Made by a program: the position numbers and the translations under genes. Below the pieces are notes generated by a model that worked only from the letters and a program-made list of their open reading frames with translations, was not told where the DNA came from and searched no databases. From positions 7,026,261 through 7,090,260 of the forward strand of contig NC_133114.1 in NCBI RefSeq assembly GCF_022965805.1: a stretch of DNA of 64,000 nucleotides, given 5' to 3'. Source of the DNA: Primulina eburnea. Its lineage: Eukaryota; Streptophyta; Magnoliopsida; Lamiales; Gesneriaceae. This document shows, piece by piece, positions 45,119 to 57,433 of this stretch. Each line of letters opens with the position of its first letter. The stretch's first letter is position 1.

Positions 45119-46938
45119 TACAAATTATAATCTTCGGAAATCCTTTACTCTTCAAACTCTCATAATCACCAGTAACACATGATAAGCACGACACTCCAAA
45201 TTTTTAAAAACTTAAGAATTGAATTTCTGATTGATGGCCTTTATAATCAAGGTTCGGCATCACTTTACCTTCAGCAACACAGGACACGGGTGTTTCCAAT
45301 ATTGAATATTCAAGATTAACCACAGAATAATTTTAAAATGCTATCAAGAGACAAAGCATGAAAAGTGCTTGAAACAAAGACAATGCCCCTGAAGCACATA
45401 AATACGATAAAAACCATCATGAACCCTCCACATGATAAAAAAAAAAATATCAAGTTATAGTGCTATCAAGAGACAAAGCATGAAAAGTGCTTGAAACAAA
45501 GACAATGCCCCTGAAGCACAGAAATACGATAAAAACCAACATGAACCCTCAGCATGATAAAACATAATAAAGCTGCAAGAAATGGATAAACAGTGTACTT
45601 CCGTGATGAATAACTTTTAAACCAAACGAAAAATTTGCTTGTGATGGAATCCAAACGTAGTGCCAAATCGTAATAGGAAAATGGAAACTAAACAGTTCTT
45701 TAAGGAATCTCATATTTTCAATTATAGAATCTATGGTTATGTTTATGTATCTTATCTCATATACATTGGCAAATTCAAATGGGTAAAATAAGGTAGAATT
45801 ATAAACCTATACGCACACCCCCTCAAGAAAATATACACATCTCTACGACCAAGGAAAAGATGAAAAATAATACAGTGTTATGATTTGCAAACCTATGGAA
45901 CATGCTCGCTTTTCTATAAAACTAGAATGTAAAGAACAAGAGACCTCAACATTTCTAAATGTCAGTTTGCATCTCATGCTTCACAAAAAATTATGTATTA
46001 TAGAACTTAAATCAAAGAAAAACTTACCACAAAGTTCACAAGGCCAGGCCAATGATGTTTCCGAAAATTCTCACTCCAAAGACAGATTGCTTCAAAGCTT
46101 CAAAATGGAAGCAATGGATGGGAATAGAACTAAAGGTTACCCATTTTATCCTTAATTTCCGAAACAAACTAACATACGAGTCATTTCATAATGCAGTCAT
46201 GTCACTAAGAATACTTCAACTGTGTCTCGCATGTAACCACGGAATTTAACTATTAATGCACGAGCTCATTTACGAGAAACTGTTATGCTACCTAACATTT
46301 AACAGCACATGCCACGTATAAAGCAATCGAAACTGACTCTTCGTGAAAATTTCCTCAAGGACCACCAAAACAAATTTATTTTCTACAAGTAGGACAATTA
46401 TTTGGAAAAAAAAAGCACAAAAATTGAAACTATAGTCAACCAAGTGCAAGAATAAAAAGGAGGAACTCTATCCCCAGGAACTAATCATGACAAAAAGGGG
46501 TAGATATTATGCCCCAGTTCCAATCTTGTGCAAACCACAATTGTAGAAATCTGGTCAAACATTTAGCTGCACGTTCCGATTTAAGAATACTAGTTAAAAT
46601 GGAATCAAATATGTGCATCTAAGTTTCAATTATCAAGTTAAGGAATCATACCTTATACCTATTGATACTAATAATTTCCCCAGGTGTAAAGAATTACGAC
46701 TATTCACTATCTTGCAGAAATTAAAACTCATCTCCATGCTCTATTTATCTTCTAGCATATAAATAATCATGCCAAAAATTCAATTCACTGTATTTTGCAA
46801 GCATGTATAGGTACGTACTATCATAGAAAAATAACTTGCAACGGATAAACCAAAAAAAATTAACGAAAAAACCCAAATAATAAAAATACAGAAACAAACA
46901 TGGTTGAGCAAAAAATTAAAATCAAATCTGTACTATTA
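45119..46938 (-). repeat. NF-YC flank, copy C
   Basis: Collinear with 28158-30080, including the minisatellite and TCAAGTTAAGGAATCATACC. It ends where an Ale-like LTR starts at about 46939. Short ORFs here (45466, 45880) are not conserved with copy A. Confidence 0.7.
45337..45560. repeat. Minisatellite, two units of ~122 bp
   Basis: Units start CTATCAAGAG at 45341 and 45463; homologous to the three-unit array at 28376-28735. Confidence 0.85.
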
Positions 46939-47200
46939 GAAAACATAAAGCGATTGTACATATATAATAGTCTCCATTGATGTAAGCTCAAGTCTTCAGA
47001 CTAGTACAAAGAATGGAAAGAAAGAGAAGTGTTCAATATCTATTACAGTAACCACTTGTAACTATTTATATGTGTCCATGTGTGAGTGTGTGTCAATAGA
47101 AGGATAGAAAACGTGTTTCCCACTAAAGCTTTTAATACGCCCCCTCAAGATGGAGTGTGAATGTTGTGAACACCCATCTTGGTAAGCAGCATGTGAAATC
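46939..47200 (-). repeat. Ale-like copia 3' LTR and polypurine-tract remnant
   Basis: Minus-strand text near 47140-47155 reads CATCTTGAGGGGGCGTATTA, a classic copia polypurine tract and LTR start. The ~200 bp to its left (46939-47138) is the LTR, ending at the NF-YC flank. The rest of the element is interrupted at 47201 by Copia-3. Lineage assignment is tentative. Confidence 0.5.
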
Positions 47201-49364
47201 TGTTAGAGTAGGTGCCCGTCGAGCCAAGTGTTGGCCGAGTGTTCACAATGAAACTCTATGAATAAGCAATCTTTATTTTAATAATATTTGAAATTATTAC
47301 TTTGGCAAATCTTTATCTGTATACCCATGCTAGCTGCATAGATAAAGCCCTTGAATATACAAATAGTAGAAAGAATATGAGATGCTCATATGATGAGTAT
47401 CATGAAACTCATATTTGTAATACTGTATATTCTAAACGGTTCCTAGTCGATTCAGCCGCCACTAAGAAGGATATAGGCCGCTCGAGTTAGAGACTAGTAT
47501 CTGCGATGTGAGTACCATGTTTCATTGGTAGGGGACATTGTGATGTCCGAACATGCAGATAGGTGCTCCTGGTAGAGTGCACTGAACAACCCTCCATAAA
47601 AGGACTTTCCAAGTGGTTCTCACTTATCGAGTGGAAAAGTCCTGGTTTATGGTTGTACAGAATTAGTCCTTATGACCCGGGATAACATTGAGACTCTATG
47701 TGCTAGAATTACACTTTGACTTGTTTACCGACTCTCATGGGGTCATCAGGTGGCAAGGTTGGGTGTTCTGTCGAAACACATAGGAGTCGATGCATTGTAG
47801 TCGGGGATTCACCGCTTACCTTCGGGTATGGATATCCTATGTGTAATCATGTGTATGTAGGTTGAAATCTCTGGCCAGAGTATGGTTGTAATTATGAAAG
47901 GTGTTTCATAGATTACACCATCGATGCAACTACGACATGACACATAGTATCGATTCATTGACAACTCTCGATAAACTAATGGTTGTCGAATCGATCGGGA
48001 TATATGAGTTGAAGGGACCGTACTGTACGCTAACCATAATTGAATGGTTCTTGCAGGCACTATCATGTGATACCTAGGGAATCACGTAAGCGATGCTGCT
48101 AGGCGTTTAACGTGATTGGTTGGGTACTATCAGACTTGAGTTCTGACGTTCTTACTATCAAGGAGTTGATAAGTAAGAATGGAGCAATTGGGGTATGCTC
48201 GAATAAGGACATGTTTAGTCCGAATCACATGGAGATGTGAACCCACGGCTAGTTGTATCAATGAACCATTGAGGGCCACACAAGTACTAGCTTTGTAAAT
48301 CCCGATGAGAAGTAAAATAGTTCAATGTGTTGAACGGCTTATAAAGGAGTTTATAAGCGTAAGGAAAATTAGAAGTATGACTTCTATAAAGGAGAAAATA
48401 GTTCAATGTGTTGAACGGCTTATAAATGTGTTTATAAGTGTAAAGAAAAAATAGAAGTATGACTTCTATGAGAGAAATGTAAATTTTGATTTATGGAAGT
48501 GTTCCTAAATTAAAATTTGGCCAAGAGAATAATGTAATTGAAAATTGTGATTTTCATAAACATTATTATGGACTAAATCAAATTAATTCAAGTGTTGAAT
48601 TAATTAGACACTAGTGGACCTAGTAGAGTCCAAATAATTAAATTAATTCAAGTGTTGGATTAATTAAATAATATTGAGTCTTGTAGAGCTCAATTAAAAT
48701 AATTATTTAAACTAGTGGGACTTGAGTAAATTCAAGTAATATTTAATTTGTCTCAAATATGTTTGAGATAATTAAATTTAGTCCAAAGTTTTTAATTTGA
48801 TTAAAAACTATATTGTATGCATGCATGGGAGGTGAAGGGTTGGAGATTACTTTTGAATAAAATAATGGCATGGCATGCTACTTTTCACTTTTGCTTTTTG
48901 CAACACCAAGACATGGAATTAAAAATTATTCTCCTCCCTCCTAAAAAAAACATACATGGCCGAAATATTGCTCACCTTTTCTCTCAAGTTTTTCTCCATT
49001 TTGTGTTCTTGAATTGTTTAAGAACACACACTTCTCTTTGAAAAAATCCTCACATTTTTCTAGTGCAAATTGTGAGGGGATCTACCTAGTTGGTGGTGGG
49101 CCTAATTTGAAGGAAATTTTTCAAGGATTTGGAGGAGGAGCTTGTAGATCTTCATGCCTTGAAGAGCTTTGTTGTTTGACAACAAAGTTGGAGCCAACAT
49201 CAACTTTTTAAAGTTGATGGGTAAAACTTCTAAACATCCTATGTATGTTTTGATTTTGTAAATATTACACAAGATATATATGTGGTGGCCGAAAATATTT
49301 CCCTCAAAAATTCGATTTTTGTGCTTCCGTTGCGTTTCCGGCCACCGTAACCGGTCCGCTTTCA
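47201..49364 (+). repeat. Copia-3 5' LTR
   Basis: 2,164 bp, TGTTAGAGTAGG to CTTTCA. It contains an 81-bp tandem duplication at 48314-48475 (AAAATAGTTCAATGTGTTGA units). ORFs within it (47302, 47809, 48817) recur identically in the 3' LTR and are not genes. Confidence 0.9.
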
Positions 49365-49366
49365 AG

Positions 49367-49378
49367 TGGTATCCGAGC
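49367..49378 (+). other. Copia-3 primer-binding site
   Basis: TGGTATCCGAGC, one base different from the initiator Met-tRNA complement, two bases after the LTR. Confidence 0.75.
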
Positions 49379-49509
49379 TAAGGTTACGGATTTTGTGTAA
49401 TATTTACGTAATATTATGTTGAGATCGATTTCTAACCGCTTGAGAAATTTTTTGGTGCATGTATGGTGAAGGCCGAAATTTTTTGAAGAAAAACAAAAAA
49501 AAAAAATGT

Positions 49510-49592
49510 TTTTCGGGCAGCCCGAGGGGCTGCCCGAGGGGCTGCCCGAAAATTTCGGGCAGCATAGGGCAGCCTGAGGGGCTGCCCGAAAT
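49510..49592 (+). repeat. GC-rich palindrome array in Copia-3 leader
   Basis: Repeated TCGGGCAGCCC and GGGCTGCCCGA units, exact reverse complements, form strong nested hairpins between two oligo-A tracts. Confidence 0.7.
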
Positions 49593-51188
49593 GTTAAGTT
49601 TTTAAAATAAAAAAAAAAAATTTTTTGTTGTTGTCGGAATCCGGCGACGGAGCTCCGGCGACGGCGATGACGGCTAGGGTTTCCAAAAGTGTTTTGGACA
49701 ATCTTAGTGTCATGGGCCTTGAGATGTTGGGCCATTGGATGGACAACATTATTTGTGAAATTTAAATGGGCCTAAGTATTTTTGGTGAAAAATGGGTTTT
49801 GGGCCCTTAAGTTTAAATTTACAATTGTTGCACATATTTTCTCATAAAATAAATAATTGAAGTAGGACTTCAATTATTTATAGTAAATGGTGGTTTACAA
49901 GAAATTCGATTATAAATAAATTAATTTGAAAGTAGACAAAGGTGTTTGTATACTTTGTTAATTTAATTTATAATTGTGGCGGTTAGTGATTGGATCAAGA
50001 TATATAATATTGGATCAATTAATTATAGTGATAATTAATTGATGGTGTATGATATGTGATATTATGCATGAAGGATGATCAAAAGCCCAAGCCCAATTTG
50101 CTAGGTGTATGCTAGGATATTTGTGTTGAATGATTGTAATAATTATCAATTTATCAAGTGGGCATTGTTTATGGCCCGTTCCCACCCCATGAGATGTATC
50201 CCTATGTGCCATGGATATTTATTTGTAAATATTAGAATAGGGGAAGATCAAGATTGGAAGTTGGTGGCCTTGGTGATTATGAAGATCGAAGACATGTAAT
50301 ATTGGATGCTAATGTAATAATTTAGTTGCATTGCATCCCGTGCATTTACCCTAGGATTGGACCTAGGCCCGTGTTTGGCTCACACGGGCCATTAGTTTTG
50401 GGGCGATTGATCATCCTTGTATTGTTTTCTATTTATGATATATGCATGATATGTTATAAATAATGAGTATGTGCGTTATTATTATTATAATAACAAAGTT
50501 GCATGAATCCGGCAAACATACGATCAAACATGGCGAGCTTTTAAAATAAAATTAATGATGAGACCTTTCAAAATTAAAAACCCTCATTTTGAATAAGATT
50601 CAAAATAAATATCAAGCCCGAAAAGGGAAATTATAAATCTGTTTATAATTTCCTTGTCTTCCATCGACAATGGGTGCATGATGAACGCTACCCGTACTCG
50701 GGGCTCGGCTCATATTATTGGGGGAGCCTCGAGTGCCGGAAAGCTGTGACATCCATTGACATGGTGATGTGAACTACGTGGAACTCCCATGATTTCGGCT
50801 CATATTATTGAGGGAACTCATGGCGACCGTCCATTAAGGTTCAACATCGATGGGTAAGGCTTGACACGTGAAGATGAACGACGTCATATTATTGGGTCCT
50901 AATCAAACGTGAGACAAAAGTTTACGTTAAGGGTTGCATTGTGATGCAATTGGAAACTACCTTTTAGGAATTGTGATTGGCTGATATTATTCGGGATCAC
51001 AATTCGCTAATTGGACCTTACGTACCTACTGAGGAAAGGAGTTTCCCGTTTTCACTAGAGGGTAGTGAAAGATGTCAAAACAGTGGGAGCAAATATTTAT
51101 GAAGTATAAGTCCAAACTTCATATCTTACTAAATATTTAAAATAGTCATCAACATTTATCTGTTTTTACTTTTCAGTACAAATCGACA
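49593..51188 (+). other. Copia-3 5' leader
   Basis: About 1.6 kb of untranslated sequence before gag; no convincing coding sequence. Confidence 0.55.
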
Positions 51189-52010
51189 ATGTCTTCGATG
51201 CGCAATTCGATATCTATAATACTCGACAAACACATATTAACTGGACCTAATTACCTCACTTGGCTAAGAAATTTGAAAATAGTCTTAAATTCGGAAAGGG
51301 TAACATATACACTAACTCAGTCGCCCCCTGTTGAGGCTCCGACTGACTGCAATCCTGAGGAATTGCAGGCTTACAAGGAATGGTGTGACCATGACTTGAT
51401 AGCCAGGTGTTATATGCTGACTTCTATGAACGATGAGCTACAGAGGCGTTTTGAGGGTGCAAAGAGTGCTGCTGACATTCATTTGCATCTCAAAGAGCTC
51501 TTTGGAGAGCAAACGCGTCCTCTTAGGCATGCTACCGTCAAGGAGCTGATCACTTTGCGCATGCGAGAGGGGACCTCGGTCCATGAGCATGGCCTAAAGG
51601 TGATCGGGCTCGTGGACAAGCTCGTTGGCATGGATCTGATCCTGCCTTCGGAGTTGACCACCGACATGTTGCTGTTATCGTTGCCTAGCTCATTTGATCC
51701 TTTTGTGGTGAACTTCAACATAAACAAGATGGAACCGACCCTTGAGGAGTTGGTGAACATGCTTGTTACGTTTGAATCCACCATCAAGAAAGAGAAGTTG
51801 GTTCTTTATGTGGGTTCTTCATCTGGCACGAAGATTGATCCACATGGGAAGGGAAAGAAGAGTTCTTTCCAACGTCCCGAGAAGAACGTGCCCTTGTTGA
51901 GGCAATCTCCGAATCCCGTTGTGGCAGCCAGACCAGTTAAGGCTGACAAGACTGGTGATGTTTGTCATCACTGCAAGAAGCCTGGACATTGGAAGCGAAA
52001 TTGCAAGTAA
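51189..52010 (+). CDS. Copia-3 gag (273 aa)
   Basis: Starts MSSMRNSISIILDKHILTGP. It has the copia gag/UBN2 core (NYLTWLRNLKIVL, LHLKELFGEQTR, residues about 20-120), then PSSFDPFVVNFNINKMEPTL. A basic linker and a C-terminal knuckle, CHHCKKPGHWKRNC, follow. It forms the virus-like particle that packages element RNA. It is open from ATG to TAA at 52008-52010, whereas the frame in intact copia would run on into protease. The ATG lies after CGACA in the leader and is the first long-frame start. Confidence 0.85.
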   Translation: MSSMRNSISIILDKHILTGPNYLTWLRNLKIVLNSERVTYTLTQSPPVEAPTDCNPEELQAYKEWCDHDLIARCYMLTSMNDELQRRFEGAKSAADIHLHLKELFGEQTRPLRHATVKELITLRMREGTSVHEHGLKVIGLVDKLVGMDLILPSELTTDMLLLSLPSSFDPFVVNFNINKMEPTLEELVNMLVTFESTIKKEKLVLYVGSSSGTKIDPHGKGKKSSFQRPEKNVPLLRQSPNPVVAARPVKADKTGDVCHHCKKPGHWKRNCK

Positions 52011-54420
52011 TATCTGGCCCAGAAATGTTCTGGAAACGGTATGTTCTAAATTTAAGTAAACATTTCAATTAACTCTACTTCTTGGGTATTTGATACCGGT
52101 TGTGACTCACATCTCTGTAATGGGTTACAGGTGATGGGAAGAAGTAGGAAGCTTAAGGAAGGTGTGACCTTCTTGAGGATGGGCAATGGAGCAAGAGTTG
52201 CTGCCAAGGCTATTGAGGATGTTTACTTATTTATTGAACAAAAGTTTAAATTAATTTTATGAGATGTTTTGTTTGTACCTAATTTTGTAAAAACATTGTT
52301 TCCATTTCTATGGTGATAAAGATGGATATTCTTGTTTATTTAGCAAAGGTGTTTGCAACATTTACAAGAATGAATGTTTAATTGGTACTTGAGAACTTGA
52401 AAACAATCTCTATAACTTAAAATTGAAAGATATTCCTTTAAATGTCCATTCAAAGGCAGACACCATATGAGATATGGATGGGTAAAGCTCCCAAATATTC
52501 TTATCTTAGAATATGGGAGCCCTGCTTATGTGAAGCAGGTAAGTGGGAGATAAATTGGATTGTTGATCCATTTTATGTTACTTTGTGGGATATCCAAGGA
52601 ATTAAGTTGGATATTATTTCTATCATCCCCAAGAAACAAAGGTGTTTGTTTCTAGGAATGCAACCTTTTTAGAAAGGGATTTTCTATTGGATAGAAAAGG
52701 CAGATGATAGAACTCGGAGAGGTTCGAGAGAAACCCACAATTATAGAACCCACACCCGATGAGCCAAGAGAGGAGATACAAGCTCCTAGCAGATACGAGA
52801 AAGTCTCGAGACCACCTATGAGGTATGGTCAGCTTCTTGAAGAAGGCCATGATGAGCCTAACCATGGATGTGATCCAAGGACCTTCAAGGAAGCGTTATC
52901 TGATGCCGATTCATCCAAGTGGCTTGAAGCAATGGAATCTGAGTTGAATTCCATGCATTCGAACCAAGTGTAGGATCTTGTGGATCCAACTGAGGGAACT
53001 GTTCCCACAGGGACTTGGGGCGGATGGGAAGGTATTAACCTTCAAGGCGCGATTGGTGGCAAAAGGATGTACTCAAAGACAAGGAGTTGACTTTGAGGAA
53101 ACCTTTTCCCAATCGCAATGTTCAAGTCCATAAGGATTTTGCTAGCCATAGCTGCATGGTATGACTGTGAGATATGGCAGATGGATGATAAGACAGTCTT
53201 TCTTAATGGGGATTTTAAGAAAGTTATTTACATGTCTCAAACCTGGAGGGTTTACATCTATCGGAAGTAAGCATATGGTATGCAAACTTCAAAGATCTAT
53301 TTATGATCTAAAACAGGCATCTAGGAGTTGGAACCTCATATTCGACAGTACAATCAAATAGTTTGATTTACTAAGAATCCTGAGGAACCCTATGTGTATA
53401 AGAGGGTCAGTGGGAGTGTTGTGACATTCCTGGTGTTGAATGTTGATGACATTCTACTCATTGGGAATGATGTAGGAATGTTGCAATCAACTAAGATATG
53501 GTTAGCGAGTAGGTTCTCGATGCAGGACTTGGGTGAAGCATCTTTTGTATTGGGATACATATCTATAGAGATAGATCGAAAAGATGGCTTGGTCTTACCC
53601 AGTCCACATACATGATACCATCGTGAAGCGGTTCTCGATGGATGCGTCCTTGAGAGGACATCTACCAATGTGTCATGGCGTGTCCCTATCCAAGTCTGTC
53701 TCCTGAGACTGATGCAGAGATAGTGACGATGACACGCATTCCGTATGCTTCGGCAATTGGTAGCATCATGTATGGGATGATATCTACACGTCTTGACGTG
53801 GCTTTCGCACTAAGTGTAGTGAGTAGATATCAATCGAACCCTGGTCTTCCACACTGGAAAGATGTGAAAGACATTCTCAAGTAGTTGAGAAGGACCAACA
53901 AATTGTTCTTGGTCTATGGGGTGGAGAACTAAAATTGGAAGGCTATACCGACTCTAGCTTCCAAAGCGATATCGAAGACTCGAAGTCAACCTCTAGGTTT
54001 ATATTCATGCTCAACGGTGCTGCTGTCTCTTGGAAGAGTTCCAAGCAAGACAATATTATGGATTCCAGCACAGAGGCCGAATACATTGCTGCATCAGATG
54101 CAGCAAGGGAGGCTGTTTGGATAAGGAATTTCGTCTAAGAGTTGGACGTCATTCCTAATGGAGTTGCTCCTGTCCCGGTGTTGTGTGACAACACGGGAGC
54201 TATAGCTCAAGCAAAGGAGCCTAGGTCTCATCAGAAATCCAAACAAGTATTGAAAAGGTACCACATCCTCGGAGAGATTGTGGAAAGAAGAGTAGTGTCT
54301 AATGACAAAGTCGGCTCCGCAGATTATGTTGTTGATCCACTAGCTAAGCCTTTACCTGGACCATTATTCGACAAGCATCGCGAATCAATGGGTTTTAAGC
54401 ATATGGGTAGTTGGCTCTAG
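52011..54420 (+). pseudogene. Copia-3 pol remnants
   Basis: Pieces in order: a protease tail (STSWVFDTGCDSHLCN, then RKLKEGVTFLRMGNGARV) at 52070-52260, then the extreme end of integrase (RQTPYEIWMGKAPKYSYLRI) at 52442. Almost the whole integrase is missing. The RT start is at 52704-53000 (GCDPRTFKEALSDADSSKW). RT fragments follow, with VLNVDDILLIGND where YVDD is expected. RNase H is at 53935-54420 ([33 protein letters not shown]). Frames change repeatedly and stops are frequent. It cannot provide integrase or active RT. Confidence 0.85.
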
Positions 54421-54434
54421 TGCAAGTGGGAGAT
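54421..54434 (+). other. Copia-3 polypurine tract
   Basis: GCAAGTGGGAGAT immediately before the LTR start TGTTAGAG. Confidence 0.75.
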
Positions 54435-56281
54435 TGTTAGAGTAGGTGCCCGTCGAGCCAAGTGTTGGCCGAGTGTTCACAATGAAACTCTATGAATAAG
54501 CAATCTTTATTTTAATAATATTTGAAATTATTACTTTGGCAAATCTTTATCTGTATACTCATGCTAGCTGCATAGATAAAGCCCTTGAATATACAAATAG
54601 TAGAAAGAATATGAGATGCTCATATGATGAGTATCATGAAACTCATATTTGTAATACTGTATATTCTAAACGGTTCCTAGTCGATTCAGCCGCCACTAAG
54701 AAGGATATAGGCCGCTCGAGTTAGAGACTAGTATCTGCGATGTGAGTACCATGTTTCATTGGTAGGGGACATTGTGATGTCCGAACATGCAGATAGGTGC
54801 TCCTGGTAGAGTGCACTGAACAACCCTCCATAAAAGGACTTTCCAAGTGGTTCTCACTTATCGAGTGGAAAAGTCCTGGTTTATGGTTGTACAGAATTAG
54901 TCCTTATGACCCGGGACAACATTGAGACTCTATGTGCTAGAATTACACTATGACTTGTTTACCGACTCTCATGGGATCATCAGGTGGCAAGGTTGGGTGT
55001 TCTGTCGAAACACATAGGAGTCGATGCATTGTACTCGGGGATTCACCGCTTACCTTCGGGTATGGATATCCTATGTGTAATCATGTGTATGTAGGTTGAA
55101 ATCTCTGGCCAGAGTATGGTTGTAATTATGAAAGGTGTTTCATAGATTACACCATCGATGCAACTACGACATGACACATAGTATCGATTCATTGACAACT
55201 CTCGATAAACCAATGGTTGTCGAATCGATCGGGATATATGAGTTGAAGGGACCGTACTGTACGCTAACCATAATTGAATGGTTCTTGCAGGCACTATCAT
55301 GTGATACCTAGGGAATCACGTAAGCGATGCTGCTAGGCGTTTAACGTGATTGGTTGGGTACTATCAGACTTGAGTTCTGACGTTCTTACTATCAAGGAGT
55401 TGATAAGTAAGAATGGAGCAATTGGGGTATGCTCGAATAAGGACATGTTTAGTCCGAATCACATGGAGATGTGAACCCACGGCTAGTTGTATCAATGAAC
55501 CATTGAGGGCCACACAAGTACTAGCTTTGTAAATCCCGATGAGAAGTAAAATAGTTCAATGTGTTGAACGGCTTATAAAGGAGTTTATAAGCGTAAGGAA
55601 AATTAGAAGTATGACTTCTATAAAGGAGAAAATAGTTCAATGTGTTGAACGGCTTATAAATGTGTTTATAAGTGTAAAGAAAAAATAGAAGTATGACTTC
55701 TATGAGAGAAATGTAAATTTTGATTTATGGAAGTGTTCCTAAATTAAAATTTGGCCAAGAGAATAATGTAATTGAAAATTGTGATTTTCATAAACATTAT
55801 TATGGACTAAATCAAATTAATTCAAGTGTTGAATTAATTAGACACTAGTGGACCTAGTAGAGTCCAAATAATTAAATTAATTCAAGTGTTGGATTAATTA
55901 AATAATATTGAGTCTTGTAGAGCTCAATTAAAATAATTATTTAAACTAGTGGGACTTGAGTAAATTCAAGTAATATTTAATTTGTCTCAAATATGTTTGA
56001 GATAATTAAATTTAGTCCAAAGTTTTTAATTTGATTAAAAACTATATTGTATGCATGCATGGGAGGTGAAGGGTTGGAGATTACTTTTGAATAAAATAAT
56101 GGCATGGCATGCTACTTTTCACTTTTGCTTTTTGCAACACCAAGACATGGAATTAAAAATTATTCTCCTCCCTCCTAAAAAAAACATACATGGCCGAAAT
56201 ATTGCTCACCTTTTCTCTCAAGTTTTTCTCCATTTTGTGTTCTTGAATTGTTTAAGAACACACACTTCTCTTTGAAAAAAT
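54435..56281 (+). repeat. Copia-3 3' LTR (interrupted)
   Basis: Copy of 47201-49047 with six substitutions noted. The sequence breaks off after GAAAAAAT, exactly where SIRE-2 begins. Confidence 0.9.
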
Positions 56282-56775
56282 TGAAGAACCTAAAGGGGGG
56301 GTGAATAGGTTCTTTTAGGCCCTTTAGCGTTTTTAAAACGAGTTTGCAAAAATTGCAAGCGGAAGACTTGAGGGACAATCACAAATAAAATGAATGCGTA
56401 AAGTAAGTGCGTAAAATAAATGCGTAGTAAAGTAAATGCGTAAAGTAAAGAGGGATAGAGATGTTTATGGAAGTTCGACGAAGAATCGTCTACGTCTCCC
56501 CTTCTCGATGAGGATCGAGGTATCACTATATCGACTTGGCTTTAGGAGCTCCAAGCTAGCTTTTACAACCACGCCTCGATGCGTCTACTTGGCCTTGAGG
56601 GCTCCAAGGATAGCCACGAACTTTACAACCCACTCGAGAGTATTACTTTCACTCTTTTTCTACAACTCTTTTGATATTACAACTCTTTTAATCAACGCAC
56701 ACAAGAGATAGTAGAAAGCTTTGTAAGAGACAAGAGAGAGTGGAGTGGATGATTGAAAATGCATCCTCAAAGGCC

Positions 56776-56783
56776 TATTTATA
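56776..56783 (-). promoter_or_regulatory. SIRE-2 LTR TATA box
   Basis: Minus-strand TATAAATA within AGTATAAATAGGC; its upstream side is the palindrome array at 56801-57285. Confidence 0.7.
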
Positions 56784-56800
56784 CTAGTCATGGACGCCAA

Positions 56801-57285
56801 GGTTCGGATCTTCTGTTTATGCTTCGGAACGTCCGATGTGATTGAAATCAATTTGCGTAATTCTGGGATGACTTCGGATCGTCCGTTCTTGACTTCGTAG
56901 GGTCCGAACATGTGCTTCGGAGGGACCGATCAAACTTCGTATCTTCCGAACAGTTCTTTCAGACAGTGTGTGAACAGCTTCGGAAGGTCCGAACTCAAGT
57001 TCGTACCGTCCGAGCATTCCCGCGTTTCCAGAGATTTGAAATCTTCAACACTTCGTAGCGTCCGATCATGTCCTTCGTAGCGTCCGAAATCTTACTCAAT
57101 CAATCAGTCAGATCAATTTGTCTCCGCATTCAAGTGATTTGATTGCTTGTGTTCGGAACGTCCGATCACGTCTTCGGACCGTCCGAACTGGCTCCTCGCA
57201 GCTTCCGAACAGCTTCCACTTTGCTTCTGATCGGCACCTTTTCGGAACGTCCGAACCAACTTCGGATCTTCCGAACGTAACTTTG
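56801..57285. repeat. TTCGGA-n-TCCGAA palindrome array in SIRE-2 LTR
   Basis: About fifteen degenerate copies of a ~15-bp palindrome, for example TTCGGAACGTCCGAT (56823), TTCGGAAGGTCCGAA and TTCGGACCGTCCGAA (57174). They are spaced 15-50 bp apart, upstream of the LTR TATA box. Confidence 0.8.
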
Positions 57286-57433
57286 TTCTTAGTTTCCTGC
57301 ATGCCTCAATATAAAACATTAGTACATTTTTAAGCCAAGTTTTGGTATCATCAAAACAAAAACTTTGGGATATGTTACAGCATTAAAAACATTAATCTCA
57401 TCCTCGAGATTTGTATGCGTTTAAGGCGTAACA

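Larger units (their letters stand above)
47201..56281 (+). mobile_element. Copia-3: young-LTR copia element with defective pol
   Basis: A plus-strand element with a 5' LTR at 47201-49364 and a PBS variant at 49367-49378. An open gag is followed by a heavily damaged pol, a polypurine tract at 54421-54434, and a 3' LTR from 54435. The 3' LTR is interrupted at 56281 by SIRE-2; its last ~317 bp should lie beyond the window. The LTRs align at a constant offset of 7,234 with no gap over ~1,847 bp and six substitutions seen. Recent movement of a copy that cannot encode its own polymerase implies help in trans. Confidence 0.88.
56282..57433 (-). repeat. SIRE-2 3' LTR
   Basis: 1,152 bp, minus strand TGTTACGCC to GGTTCTTCA. 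The + strand start TGAAGAACCTAAAGGGGGGGTGAATAGG parallels the G-run plus GAATA phrase of the SIRE-1 LTR. The TATA box on the minus strand is at 56776-56783. Confidence 0.85.

Noticed and set aside
47302..49211. ORFs repeated at 47302/54536, 47809/55043 and 48817/56051
   Set aside because: They are paired only because the LTRs are duplicates; no protein features.
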